DNA of 64,000 nucleotides from Nodosilinea sp. P-1105 (GTDB taxonomy: Bacteria > Cyanobacteriota > Cyanobacteriia > Phormidesmidales > Phormidesmidaceae), in assembly GCF_012911975.1 (NCBI RefSeq), contig NZ_SMDQ01000004.1:62001-126000 (forward strand), in the 5' to 3' direction. A program made the translations under genes and the position numbers. This document shows positions 1-8,084 of the stretch, piece after piece (position 1 is the stretch's first letter; each line of letters opens with the position of its first letter). The notes under the pieces were generated by a model that was not told where the DNA came from, ran no database searches, and saw only the letters and a program-made list of their open reading frames with translations.

Positions 1-5
1 TTATG

Positions 6-18
6 AATGATAATCATT
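6..18. promoter_or_regulatory. Fur-box-like palindrome
   Basis: AATGATAATCATT matches the core of the classical Fur consensus GATAATGATAATCATTATC, with 15 of 19 positions matching when the flanks are included. It lies 167 bp beyond the stop of the leftward Ntn hydrolase gene. It therefore more likely serves a gene left of the window, or is a relic. Confidence 0.45.
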
Positions 19-61
19 TTCAGATTATAAAGGAGGGAAGGGGGGTACGGTTTACGGTTCT

Positions 62-91
62 ACCTTATCCCCTCCTGGGAGGGGATAAGGT
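62..91. repeat. 14-bp perfect inverted repeat
   Basis: The arms ACCTTATCCCCTCC and GGAGGGGATAAGGT are separated by 2 bases. Similar 'TCCCCTCC-TGGGAGG' pieces occur near 51000 and 25505, so this is one member of a dispersed intergenic hairpin family rather than a gene-specific terminator. Confidence 0.6.
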
Positions 92-184
92 GGGGTATTG
101 CGGTTTGAGGTTCAGGGACATACCTTGCACCGCAAACCTTGCACCGTACACCTTTCCCCTTGCACCGCATACCCTCCGTCTCGG

Positions 185-1276
185 TCAACGAGCCGCCTCT
201 AAAAATTGCAGCGGTTCGCTGGGTTGAAACTGGTCGGCGGTATTACCGGCAAACACAGCGCCGTCGGTCAGGGTGAGTTTGCGTACTGGGGCTCCGGGAG
301 ACAAATCTAAATCATCCAGGTTGACCCAAAACACATTAGGACTGCGGGTTGACTCAAAAAAGTAGCGTCGGTTGGTTTGATCGGCAACTGTGCGCCAGAT
401 AGTGGACGAGATATCGGGGCGATCGGGCGTTGTAAACCCCAAGGGCACCGAGGCATTGCGAATTACAGAAAACACGCTGGCAGCGGCTTCTTTAGGATCT
501 GCCGTTTGTGGGATGGAATTGATATAAAACGACGCCCGCACAAACCGATCCGCTGCCCGATTTGTACCGGGTAGCATGGTTAAGCCGCCAATCTGCTCCC
601 AATATTGATTTAGGGCAAGCTGCTGGTCAAAGGTCGGTGAATTGGTCATCACCTGGTAGTCGCGGCTGTGGTGAATCATCAGTTCACCGTCCACATACTC
701 AAAGATAGCCGAATCGCCAGTGGCGTCGGAAATCGATAGGTGTACAGTCCCCGCCCTGCCATCGGGCGATTCTACCGGAATCACGTAGAACGGCTCCTGT
801 TCCATCGCCTCAACGGCTTCGGCAACGGTGGCAAAGTTATCTAGCATGTACTGGGGCCACAGGGTTAGCGACAGCGGTGCCCGGGGATCATTCGGGGCAG
901 GGGTGGGATATACGCTTTCAGTGAGATAGAGCATGTTGGCCACTAAGCCTTTCTCGTTCATGCCGTCGGCGATGCCAATATCCCAGACGCCAGTGCCGAC
1001 ACTGCCGTATTGCGAGGTCCACTCTATAGAGCCAGGGCCAGCGGCCCCGTGGCGCTCCATACCGCTCGGAAATGCCCACAGGTTAGATTCCATATCATTG
1101 ACCCAGTCCATACTGCGTCCTGTAATCACCAGGTTATCTGGCCCCAAGTAAACGGCACGGGTGCAGGCTAGCACCGTAGACATCGGTATCAGCCCCAAAA
1201 AGCTTAGGGGCAGGGCAAGCCACAGAGAATGGGTAAATCCCTGGGCTAGGCTAATCAGCTGATGAAAATTAAGCAC
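185..1276 (-). CDS. Secreted linear-amide C-N hydrolase (penicillin V acylase / choloylglycine hydrolase family)
   Basis: This is an Ntn-type amidase predicted to cleave linear amide bonds such as penicillin V, conjugated bile acids or N-acyl amides. The natural substrate cannot be read from sequence. A hydrophobic leader (about residues 1-37) ends in VLA, just before Cys38, the expected N-terminal nucleophile. The family block CTRAVYLGPD...TGRSMDW follows at residues 38-58. The length (363 aa) fits the secreted bacterial members. I chose the GTG at 1276 because GAGGAG lies 7 nt upstream and the leader then makes sense; an upstream ATG at 1402 lacks these signals. It is transcribed alone. A Fur-like palindrome lies about 360 bp upstream, too far to be a convincing operator. 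The family is clear; an acyl-homoserine-lactone or siderophore-maturation role is possible but speculative. Confidence 0.85.
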   Translation of the reverse strand: MLNFHQLISLAQGFTHSLWLALPLSFLGLIPMSTVLACTRAVYLGPDNLVITGRSMDWVNDMESNLWAFPSGMERHGAAGPGSIEWTSQYGSVGTGVWDIGIADGMNEKGLVANMLYLTESVYPTPAPNDPRAPLSLTLWPQYMLDNFATVAEAVEAMEQEPFYVIPVESPDGRAGTVHLSISDATGDSAIFEYVDGELMIHHSRDYQVMTNSPTFDQQLALNQYWEQIGGLTMLPGTNRAADRFVRASFYINSIPQTADPKEAAASVFSVIRNASVPLGFTTPDRPDISSTIWRTVADQTNRRYFFESTRSPNVFWVNLDDLDLSPGAPVRKLTLTDGAVFAGNTADQFQPSEPLQFLEAAR

Positions 1277-1632
1277 AGAACAACTCCTCAATATCGTCAA
1301 ACAACTGTAGCCTCTCATTTTTCGCATCCATTTCAATATCGGGCTGCGAACTGAGCCATCGACCAACCAACCCAGTACGTTAAAGCACTGGGTGCATCCC
1401 ACTTTTGCAACCCCCTCCCTAAATCCCTACGGTGCACACACATCTCATAAACCGTCCTAACTTGCCGATTTTGGCCCCCCTAGCCCCCCGATTTCGGGGG
1501 GGATCAGACTTCAAAGTCCCCCAGAAATATGCCCTCTGGGCACGCTGCGCGAGGGGGGCTTATAGCCTTACGGGTATACCAGGAAAGGGGGCCAAAGCGG
1601 AGGAGCTAAGGTCAAACAAGACTTATGTATAC

Positions 1633-1648
1633 AATGATAATTATCATT
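1633..1648. promoter_or_regulatory. Fur-box-like perfect palindrome
   Basis: AATGATAATTATCATT is a perfect 16-bp palindrome built from Fur half sites. No plus-strand gene starts nearby. The closest start served is the leftward hydrolase at 1276. It may be a relic of a lost iron-regulated gene. Confidence 0.5.
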
Positions 1649-1651
1649 AAA

Positions 1652-1706
1652 CTTAGGGCTCGGGGGGCATTACAGCACATTAGGGCTCGGGGGGCATTAC
1701 AGCACA
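1652..1706 (+). repeat. Tandem duplication of a 27-bp unit
   Basis: Two adjacent copies of a unit containing TTAGGGCTCGGGGGGCATTA and CAGCACA. The unit resembles other 'GGGTGCATTA' dispersed motifs in this window (2358, 18838, 18941). Confidence 0.7.
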
Positions 1707-1749
1707 ATCTGAACGCTCACCACAAGTTGCCCTCTGTCATCAGCCAGTG

Positions 1750-2298
1750 CTAGTCGGCAGTGGTTGATACTGATTCTGGCTCAACAGCCTCAACTGGTTT
1801 AGCTTTCGAGGGCCGATTCCATTCCAGCTGCTTTCGTCTTAGAAATAGAATAGTGACGGTACCTGTACCCCAAAGGGCCGCATGGGTGATTGGGCTGAAA
1901 TTTCCTGCCATGGTCTGATAAATATGCCAGGGAATGAGCACCATGAGGCCATAGGTTAAGCGATGAAGCTTGACCCAGAAACGCTTGAGTTTGCGGCGCA
2001 TCCAATCCAAGGAGGTGACGGATAAAACCGTCAAAATCAACAGCATGGCGAAGCCGGTAAAGTAGTTCCTATAGGTGCTGAGGCTGACTAGATCAAGCCC
2101 TTGCTGCCGAATCAGCAGCATGCCATGGGTGAGCCCTAAACCAAAGGCGCTGACGCCCACCAGCCGCCGGTGCTTAGTTAGCCAGATCACCAAAACGTTT
2201 CGCCGCACCCGGGGAAAAACAACTCTCAAAATGCTGGGTAGCAGCGTAGCCAGGTAGCCGATCACGGCTAGAAAACCGAGAATATTCGCTAAGTTCAC
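1750..2298 (-). CDS. Ferric-reductase-like transmembrane haem protein
   Basis: A 182-residue integral membrane protein with about five or six hydrophobic segments. It carries two pairs of histidines spaced as in the ferric-reductase/MsrQ/NOX transmembrane domain: His43 and His58 in one segment region, His112 and His125 in the next. In this family the pairs hold haem b and move electrons across the membrane. No flavin or NAD(P)H domain is fused, so an electron donor must be separate. I chose the GTG at 2298 because AGGAG lies 8 nt upstream; the longer frame to 2373 begins with a non-membrane stretch and no ribosome site. It sits among genes associated with Fur-like palindromes, which would suit iron reduction. 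No methionine-sulfoxide-reductase (MsrP) partner is nearby, so MsrQ is less likely. Confidence 0.75.
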   Translation of the reverse strand: MNLANILGFLAVIGYLATLLPSILRVVFPRVRRNVLVIWLTKHRRLVGVSAFGLGLTHGMLLIRQQGLDLVSLSTYRNYFTGFAMLLILTVLSVTSLDWMRRKLKRFWVKLHRLTYGLMVLIPWHIYQTMAGNFSPITHAALWGTGTVTILFLRRKQLEWNRPSKAKPVEAVEPESVSTTAD

Positions 2299-2357
2299 TG
2301 TTCTCACTCCTGTGAATGCACCCCATCTAGGAGTAGAGATACCCGGTATCGTAAGCG

Positions 2358-2426
2358 GTGCATTGCGGCCCAAAGGTAGGGTCTGGGAGGCTTTGTGCGA
2401 TCTGGTAAGCCGCTAATGCACCCTAC
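2358..2426. repeat. Hairpin of the GGTGCATTAGCGG dispersed family
   Basis: GGTGCATTGCGGC at the left and GCCGCTAATGCACC at the right form an imperfect inverted repeat. The same words recur at 18838-18895 and 18941-18954. Confidence 0.5.
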
Positions 2427-2533
2427 TCAGGTCAAAGCTCACCTTGACAGGGATGGCTGCCCCCTACATCCCCAGCCTTGGGGATGTAGGGGAATCGTTA
2501 GGGTAGGTTGGCCGTTCCCCGATGGCCTAGGAC

Positions 2534-4465
2534 CTATACAACCATGGCCCCAGCATTAGCCTCCGCCATCTGCGCTTGCAAGACATCCATGACAGCCATC
2601 CCATCAGTCCCTGACATCAAGCTATCAAAGCTGGGATTGCTAGCCATAGATAGTCCCATGGGCTGGAGCAGGCTTTGATCTAAAGTAGACAGGTCAAGCA
2701 TAGTTGCACTGTCAATTAGCTGGTTAAACAGAGTGTTGGTCTGGTTCAACGACATAACTAAGTCTCCTAGCAGAGTGTTAGTCTGACCAAACTGAGTCAC
2801 TAAATCGCCTAAAATATCGCCCAAATTAACCCCCATCATGGCGTCATCCATCATGGCGTCATCCATCGGGTGATGATGATCCATTCCTATATCAGGCATA
2901 TCGATCACCAAATCCTCACCCACGGCGGCAAAGCCGAGCAGGTTCATGACAGAACCATCGCCAATCATGCCCAGGTTGGTGGCGGCACCAGTGTCTAAAT
3001 CGATGGAATACAGCATGCCATCGGCAGCAGCAAAGCCCATATTTTCACCTTCTGCCGAGGACACAATGTCAAAGCCGCCAACGATACCAAAGTTGACCCC
3101 CAACTCACCAATGGTGACCAGGCCGCCATCATTGGGTGGGTTTTGCAGCACCAGGGTATTTAGCAGGGTGTCGATGTTGAACAGCTGGGTGCTGGTAGCG
3201 CCATCGAAGGAGTTGGTGTAAGCCGAGGCCGTAATGTTGGGATTAACGCCGAAGTTAACGTCACCCTCGACAAAGGCCAGGTCGCCATCGACAATCACCT
3301 CGCCCGTATCCACATTGATCCGGAAGTTTTGGTCATTGTCGCCCACCAGACGCAGGCGATCGGGCACTGGGTTGAAATCAAACCCAGAGACCACACCGCC
3401 GCCAAAGGGTTCGGATAGGGTGCTAACCAGGGTGGCCACCTCGTCCATAGCGGCCAAGTTGCGGATAATCGGGCCATTTTCGCCAGCGCGTCCCTGGTGC
3501 AGGTGCACGGCACTTTGGGGGTTGCCCTCCGCATCGACGGCCCCTACAGGTAGCAGCGGACTGGTGATGTCGGTAAACTCGCCGTCGATCAGCAGGCGAT
3601 TGGTGGAGTTGTCGTAAATCACGTCAAACATGCCCATGGCGGGGCCAACGGGGGGCGTCATATCGCCAACTTCTTGGGCCTCTTCGATGGGTACGCCCAG
3701 CACCACCACGTCGTTCTCGACCTCAACTGCTAGCTGTCCCCGCAGTTCCCCAGCTCCAAATTCATCGGTGTGAATGTTGACGTACAGGGCCTGGTCGAGC
3801 AGCAGCGCTTCTTCGGCATCGGTCAGGGTAAAGGTGCCTTCGAAGCTGCCGTCGTCGTTCACGGTCAAGTTACGCAGAATTGGGCCATTTTCCCCCACTG
3901 CGCCCTGGTGCAGGTGAATGGCGCTCTGGGGATTGCCCTCGGCATCTACATCCCCGACGGGCAGTAGCTCGCTGGTTAGATCCATAAAGGTGCCGGTAAC
4001 CCGCAGGGTGTTGGTGGCATCGTCGTAGATGACATTGAACGTGCCCATGGCTGGGGCATCGTCTGGGGGTGTCATATCCCCAACTTCTTGGGAGCCATCA
4101 ATCGGTAGACCAAAGGCCACGATATCATTTTCAAGTTCGACCTCAATTTGCCCCCGCAGTTCCCCACCGCCAAACTCAGTCGTGTGCAGATTGATATAGA
4201 GCGCGTCGTGCAGCAGCTGCCGCTCTTCGTGGTGATCGAGGGTAAAGTCGCCCATAAAGCTGCCCGTACCAAAACCGTTGGGGTCTAGGGTGTAGAGCTT
4301 ATTGGCGGTGGTTAGACCATAGAGTTTGCCGTCGGCCGGGCGCGTGTCGATGCCGATCAGCGTCCCTTCTATGCCCGTAACCGTAGTCGATGTCACCTCT
4401 TCAAGATTGCTAGAGGCAAAGGACAGCAACGTATTGTTGTCCGTTAAGGCGATAAAGTTTGCCAT
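2534..4465 (-). CDS. DUF4394 protein interrupted by a CHRD-domain array
   Basis: A 643-residue protein. Residues 1 to about 60 (FIALTDNNTLLSF..., GTLIGIDTRPADGKLYGLT) are the first part of a DUF4394 beta-propeller-like domain. Its continuation (VATLVSTLSEPFGGG, SGFDFNPVPDRLRLVGDN, NPNITASAYTNSF) resumes only about 260 residues later. The stretch between is two 137-residue units of CHRD type (AIHLHQGAVGENGP, ALYVNIHTDEFGAGELRGQ), a fold first noted in chordin and found in bacterial surface proteins. The tail is rich in Met, Asp and His (MDHHHPMDDAMMDDAMM), then helical with NTLLGDL / NTLFNQL repeats. There is no signal peptide, so export, if any, would use another route. The start is the second of two adjacent ATGs, 5 nt after AGAGGA. 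Function unknown; possibly an extracellular matrix or metal-binding protein. Confidence 0.8.
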   Translation of the reverse strand: MANFIALTDNNTLLSFASSNLEEVTSTTVTGIEGTLIGIDTRPADGKLYGLTTANKLYTLDPNGFGTGSFMGDFTLDHHEERQLLHDALYINLHTTEFGGGELRGQIEVELENDIVAFGLPIDGSQEVGDMTPPDDAPAMGTFNVIYDDATNTLRVTGTFMDLTSELLPVGDVDAEGNPQSAIHLHQGAVGENGPILRNLTVNDDGSFEGTFTLTDAEEALLLDQALYVNIHTDEFGAGELRGQLAVEVENDVVVLGVPIEEAQEVGDMTPPVGPAMGMFDVIYDNSTNRLLIDGEFTDITSPLLPVGAVDAEGNPQSAVHLHQGRAGENGPIIRNLAAMDEVATLVSTLSEPFGGGVVSGFDFNPVPDRLRLVGDNDQNFRINVDTGEVIVDGDLAFVEGDVNFGVNPNITASAYTNSFDGATSTQLFNIDTLLNTLVLQNPPNDGGLVTIGELGVNFGIVGGFDIVSSAEGENMGFAAADGMLYSIDLDTGAATNLGMIGDGSVMNLLGFAAVGEDLVIDMPDIGMDHHHPMDDAMMDDAMMGVNLGDILGDLVTQFGQTNTLLGDLVMSLNQTNTLFNQLIDSATMLDLSTLDQSLLQPMGLSMASNPSFDSLMSGTDGMAVMDVLQAQMAEANAGAMVV

Positions 4466-5104
4466 CATAATCCTCTGTTTAGCGTTTGAAAACAATTCAG
4501 GCTGTGAAAGCCCACTGGAAATGGGAACACTACCTAAATACGAAGAAGCGATGAAATCGGTTGCAGGATATTTGATAATTTTTCTGGATTTGTCAGAGCA
4601 AAGGCCTGAAATGCCCGTGACCAGGGCGATCGCACAAAAGGAGAAATATTAAGCTGAGATTGAGTTGTGCCCTAGCTCAAACAAACCCAAACCCTTTTTC
4701 ATAAGAACACCTATTCTGTCAACCCTTCAAAGGTGATAAATGGGCAGGTCTACTCACATCAAAAATGTGCTTAAGCCTGTCTAGGCGGGTGCATCCTAGT
4801 TATGCAAATTCGCCTACCCTTTTCTGCGGAACGCTTCGCGAACGGGAAGCGCAAGCTCTACCTCCCCCAGCCCCTTCCTCCCAGAACCTACTAAGTACAC
4901 ATAGGTCCTGAGACCCTTGTGGGCAGGGCTTTCCCTCCATCCCCCAGCCCCTTCCTCCCAGGGCGGGAGGAAGGGGAGCCGGAACGCGTTACTCTACCTT
5001 GGCGCAGCCGGTTATGGGAAACACAACTTTGCTCAACGCTCTGAAGTTGAGGGCGAAGCAGCATTAAATCAAAGTGATGGTCAGGTTATGGTTATGTAAA
5101 TTTC
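4466..5104. other. Long intergenic region with dispersed repeats
   Basis: No gene recognised. It contains a TGCGGAACGCTTCGCGAACG element (about 4834-4853), two copies of CCCCCAGCCCCTTCCTCCCA (starting at 4864 and 4941) and a strong hairpin at 4948-4976. Confidence 0.6.
4948..4976. repeat. 12-bp perfect inverted repeat
   Basis: The arms CCCCTTCCTCCC and GGGAGGAAGGGG flank a 5-nt loop. There is no T-run, so it is more likely a dispersed palindrome than a terminator. Confidence 0.65.
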
Positions 5105-6022
5105 TCAGGCCATCAAAGCCTGGTTTAGAAATGGCAGCAGCACCGCCAGAATCTGCTCAGGATATTCTTCTGCCATGCCTAGGGAACCGGGTACGGTGGC
5201 CCATTGCATCCCAGCTATAGCACTCAGCCTTTCCATTTCGGCTCCAGACTTGGGTGGGGTCTGCTGTCCGGCGATCGCCAGCTTAGGCACAGTTACCCTC
5301 TCAACCAAATCCAGCCAGTCGGTGCGCTGCTGCACCGGGTCTAGGCCGCCGGTGACAAAGGCGGCAGAGGCAAATCGGGCACCAGTGGCCTGGGTCGTTT
5401 GGTGTTTAGCCTGCATCAGCTCTGGGGTAATGAACGCCGCATCGCTATAGACATGGCGACCCATCATCCAGCGCAGGAAGGCAGGGTGGACATTGAGCGC
5501 ATACAGCCCCTGACCCAGCAGCGGCGACCACACTAGCCATCGCAGCAGGGCATAGACCCGTCGCCGTTCTCCCATGGCCGTGGGCAATGGCCCGCGCCAG
5601 GTGGGGGCTACCAATGCGATCGCCTCTAACCCCGTCAACTCCCCTGACCCCGCCAGTTCCAGGGCATAGCCCGCGCTGTGGCCACAGGCCACCACCCCAA
5701 CCACCTCCGGCACCACATCCCGCACAAAATCCTTGAGCATGGCCTGGTAGATCGATGGCCGACTGCAACCGGCTGGTCGCGCCGACTCCCCAAACCCCAG
5801 CCAGTCCAGGGTGATCACCCGGTAGTACTGAGCCAGTTCCACCGCCAGCCCATCCAACTCAGCCCGGGTGGAAATGCTGCTAAACGCCGGCAACAGCAGC
5901 AGCGATTGACCCTCGCCCCGCCCGTCGTAGGCAATGGCCACCGCCCTCCCCTGCCACTGCCATGAATAGTAGACAGTTTCAGGCTTAACCTCAGCCCGCC
6001 CTAGTTCCTGCGCCCCAGCCAT
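5105..6022 (-). CDS. Alpha/beta-hydrolase fold protein, catalytic His apparently absent
   Basis: A 305-residue alpha/beta-hydrolase. The oxyanion/strand region is LLLLPAFSSIS (residues 41-51), followed by LDWLGFGESARP. The nucleophile elbow is GHSAG with Ser116. In the C-terminal part the usual strand-8 histidine loop reads GSLGMAEEYPE (279-289), with Ala284 where relatives normally carry His. The expected acid position near LAIAGQQTPP has Gln rather than Asp. No other His lies after residue 207. The enzyme may therefore be inactive, use another base, or act as a binding protein. It is divergent from the FAD oxidoreductase gene. A perfect Fur-type palindrome sits 59-75 bp upstream of its ATG, so iron-dependent repression is likely. 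Substrate unknown. Confidence 0.8.
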   Translation of the reverse strand: MAGAQELGRAEVKPETVYYSWQWQGRAVAIAYDGRGEGQSLLLLPAFSSISTRAELDGLAVELAQYYRVITLDWLGFGESARPAGCSRPSIYQAMLKDFVRDVVPEVVGVVACGHSAGYALELAGSGELTGLEAIALVAPTWRGPLPTAMGERRRVYALLRWLVWSPLLGQGLYALNVHPAFLRWMMGRHVYSDAAFITPELMQAKHQTTQATGARFASAAFVTGGLDPVQQRTDWLDLVERVTVPKLAIAGQQTPPKSGAEMERLSAIAGMQWATVPGSLGMAEEYPEQILAVLLPFLNQALMA

Positions 6023-6080
6023 GCCAACCCCTCTTTTTCAATGCGAGTTCAAATACGAAAACCCTGCCCAAACTTACTTG

Positions 6081-6097
6081 ACAATGATTATCATTGT
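6081..6097. promoter_or_regulatory. Fur box between divergent genes
   Basis: ACAATGATTATCATTGT is a perfect 17-bp palindrome matching the Fur core AATGATTATCATT. It lies 59 bp upstream of the leftward hydrolase start and about 200 bp upstream of the rightward oxidoreductase start, placed to control one or both. Confidence 0.7.
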
Positions 6098-6213
6098 AGG
6101 CGGAATGGGAGGGGTATGCGGTCTACGGTGCAAGGTATAACGGTTCACGGTTTTGCCGCCAACCGCAAGCCCATCTCCCGTCAGCCCACCCATTGCGCCG
6201 CTATTCCTCGCAA

Positions 6214-6240
6214 GGGCAGACACTTGGGTCTGCCCCTACC
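6214..6240 (+). repeat. Dispersed GGGCAGAC...GTCTGCCC hairpin element
   Basis: GGGCAGAC and GTCTGCCC flank a 6-nt loop, followed by CCTAC. It is related to the GTAGGGGCGGACCCATG elements at 19051, 19102 and 61198. A pyrimidine tract of CCCATCCACC-like units follows (6236-6295) up to the next start codon. Confidence 0.55.
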
Positions 6241-6295
6241 CACCCATCCACCCCCTACCCATCTACCCATCCACCCGCCTACCCACCCACTCCCC

Positions 6296-7543
6296 ATGTC
6301 CCCCTCCACCGATATTGCCATCATCGGCGCTGGCCCCCAGGCTCTCACCCTAGTCACCCACCTGCTGCAAAAGAAGGCTGCCATGCGGAACCGCTTTGTG
6401 GTGATTGACCCGGCGGGGGAATGGCTGCACCAGTGGCACCACCAGTTTAGGGCACTGGAGATTCCCCACCTGCGATCGCCTGCGGTCCATCATCCCGACC
6501 CCAACCCCCACGCTCTGCGCACCTTTGCTGAAGGTCGTCCCGACGAGCTGTTTCCCCCCTATGCCCTGCCCAGTACAGCGCTGTTTCACGACTTTTGTGA
6601 TTCAGTGATTCAGCGGTGGAATTTGGCGGATCGGGTGCTGGCGGGGACGGTGCAGCACCTGGAGCTGTGTCAGGTTTTGGGTCGGCAGCGGTTTCGGCTC
6701 AGTTTAGCGGATGGTCGGCAGCTTTTGGCTCGGCGGGTGGTGCTGGCGATCGCAGGCGGCACTCCCCAAATTCCAAACTGGGCGCGGCAAATACCCCAGA
6801 CTTACCCCAGCCAGCGGCTACGGCACTCCAGCCAGATCGACCTGCGCGGGCTCTCCCTGGCGGGGGAGCGAATTTTGATTGTCGGCAGTGGCCTGACCAG
6901 CGGCCATCTGGCCCTGGGAGCGACGGCGCGCGGTGCCCAGGTGATCCTGATGGCGCGGCGACAGGTTTATGCCAAGCTGTTCGATGCCGAACCGGGCTGG
7001 CTAGGGCCAAAGTACCTGAAGGGGTTCCAGGCTGAACCCAGTTGGCTTCGGCGCTGGCAGATGATTCAGCAGGCCCGCAATGGCGGCTCGGTAACTCCAG
7101 CCATGCTGCTGCGTCTGCGGCGGCTAGAACGCCAGAGCCGGCTCACCTTTTATGAGCAGTGTCAGGTGCAGCGGTCAGAGTGGAAAGGAGACGCCTGGCG
7201 GGTTCACTGCAGCGCTGAGGCCGAGCATGACTGCATTGCCCATTTGCCCATTGATCGGATCTGGCTGGCCACTGGTAGCCAGATGAACATAGACCGCTGG
7301 CCCTTGCTGGCCGATGTGCGGGCCACCCATCCCATAGAGATCGTCCACGGGATGCCAGTGCTAGATCACCACCTGCGCTGGCCAGGGTGCAACCTGTTCA
7401 TCATGGGCGGGGCGGCGGCCCTGCAACTGGGACCCGTGGCGCGGAACTTGTTTGGGGGTCGGTTGGCGAGCGATCGCATTGTCCCCGCCCTAGTCAAACC
7501 GAGCCTTGGGCAATCTAGGCCCGCTGCCTCACTGACCGCATAG
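6296..7543 (+). CDS. FAD/NAD(P)-binding oxidoreductase, N-hydroxylase-like
   Basis: A 415-residue flavoprotein. The N-terminal Rossmann motif is IAIIGAGPQALTL (residues 7-19) and a second nucleotide-binding motif is ILIVGSGLTSGHLAL near residue 198. Between them is RALEIPHLRSPAVHHPDPNP, like the substrate region of lysine/ornithine N-monooxygenase and related enzymes. A late block IWLATGSQMNIDRWPLL fits the conserved ATG motif of two-dinucleotide-domain flavoproteins. I chose ATG 6296 because the upstream in-frame sequence is low-complexity repeat. No ribosome site is visible in the CCCACTCCCC leader. The Fur palindrome 200 bp upstream suggests iron control. A siderophore-type hydroxylation role is an inference; no NRPS or transport genes are adjacent. 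Confidence 0.7.
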   Translation: MSPSTDIAIIGAGPQALTLVTHLLQKKAAMRNRFVVIDPAGEWLHQWHHQFRALEIPHLRSPAVHHPDPNPHALRTFAEGRPDELFPPYALPSTALFHDFCDSVIQRWNLADRVLAGTVQHLELCQVLGRQRFRLSLADGRQLLARRVVLAIAGGTPQIPNWARQIPQTYPSQRLRHSSQIDLRGLSLAGERILIVGSGLTSGHLALGATARGAQVILMARRQVYAKLFDAEPGWLGPKYLKGFQAEPSWLRRWQMIQQARNGGSVTPAMLLRLRRLERQSRLTFYEQCQVQRSEWKGDAWRVHCSAEAEHDCIAHLPIDRIWLATGSQMNIDRWPLLADVRATHPIEIVHGMPVLDHHLRWPGCNLFIMGGAAALQLGPVARNLFGGRLASDRIVPALVKPSLGQSRPAASLTA

Positions 7544-7674
7544 GCTGGGGAATCTAGACCTCGACCAACTTGATTGTGCCCGGCGCTAACAGCCTAGGGT
7601 TCAGGGGCTACCGTACACCTTGAACCGTACACCTTGAACCCCCACTAACCCGTTACCGTTGGCTTGGCAGACGG

Positions 7675-7905
7675 CTAAAGTAGCGTTTGCCGCTGGCTGG
7701 TTTGGCAGGTGGCACAACCACAACCCAAGGCATCTCGCAGGGCGCTGCCCGACGTCTGGGTTGTCACCGTGACAGCCGCTTCCGATTGAAGCTGATCCGC
7801 TGCCGCTGGAGCTATCGGAGTCGCAGAGACAGGACTAGCGAATGCTAACGCTAGCGCCAACGAGCCTGAGCAGCCAAGGGTGGACAGCACATTCTTCTGA
7901 TTCAT
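7675..7905 (-). CDS. Small secreted cysteine-containing protein
   Basis: A 76-residue protein with a signal peptide (MNQKNVLSTLGCSGSLALAL...PVSA, cleavage probably after VSA near residue 28). The mature part is short and Ala/Thr-rich, ending in ALGCGCATCQTSQ. That C-x-C-x-x-C cluster could bind a metal or form disulfides. AGGA precedes the ATG at a good distance. The family is not recognised. It is divergent from the lipoprotein gene at 8085. It could also be a short precursor peptide. Confidence 0.6.
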   Translation of the reverse strand: MNQKNVLSTLGCSGSLALALAFASPVSATPIAPAAADQLQSEAAVTVTTQTSGSALRDALGCGCATCQTSQRQTLL

Positions 7906-8084
7906 AGCATTCCTAAGACAATGAATTAGCTAGAGCATAACCAAGAGAACGAACATTGGACAGCCCCAAGACGCTCTTTGGCGTTTCAAACAACCTCTGA
8001 GTGACCCAGAATTTACGAATTTCATATATTTTCTCTTTATTATCAGCGCTAACTGTGTTGTGAATTACATGTTAGGACATGCCG

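Larger units (their letters stand above)
1277..1749. other. Intergenic region with hairpin, Fur-like site and tandem duplication
   Basis: No convincing gene. The region holds an inverted repeat (CCCCCCGA / TCGGGGGG, 1484-1501), a Fur-like palindrome (1633-1648) and a 27-bp tandem duplication ending at about 1706, whose core is GGGCTCGGGGGGCATTACAG. All look like repeat-rich spacer DNA. Confidence 0.6.

Noticed and set aside
3-227. Open frame at the left edge (plus strand)
   Set aside because: Composed of Fur-like palindrome and short repeats; no domain and overlaps the hydrolase end.
1432-1650. Open frame in the repeat-rich spacer
   Set aside because: Translates the CCCCCC/GGGGGG hairpin; no protein-like pattern.
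2946-3617. Plus-strand frames opposite the CHRD/DUF4394 gene
   Set aside because: Antisense shadows of a strongly recognisable gene; no family features.
6153-6408. Pro-rich frames near the flavoprotein start
   Set aside because: Encoded by a CCCACC-type low-complexity tract.
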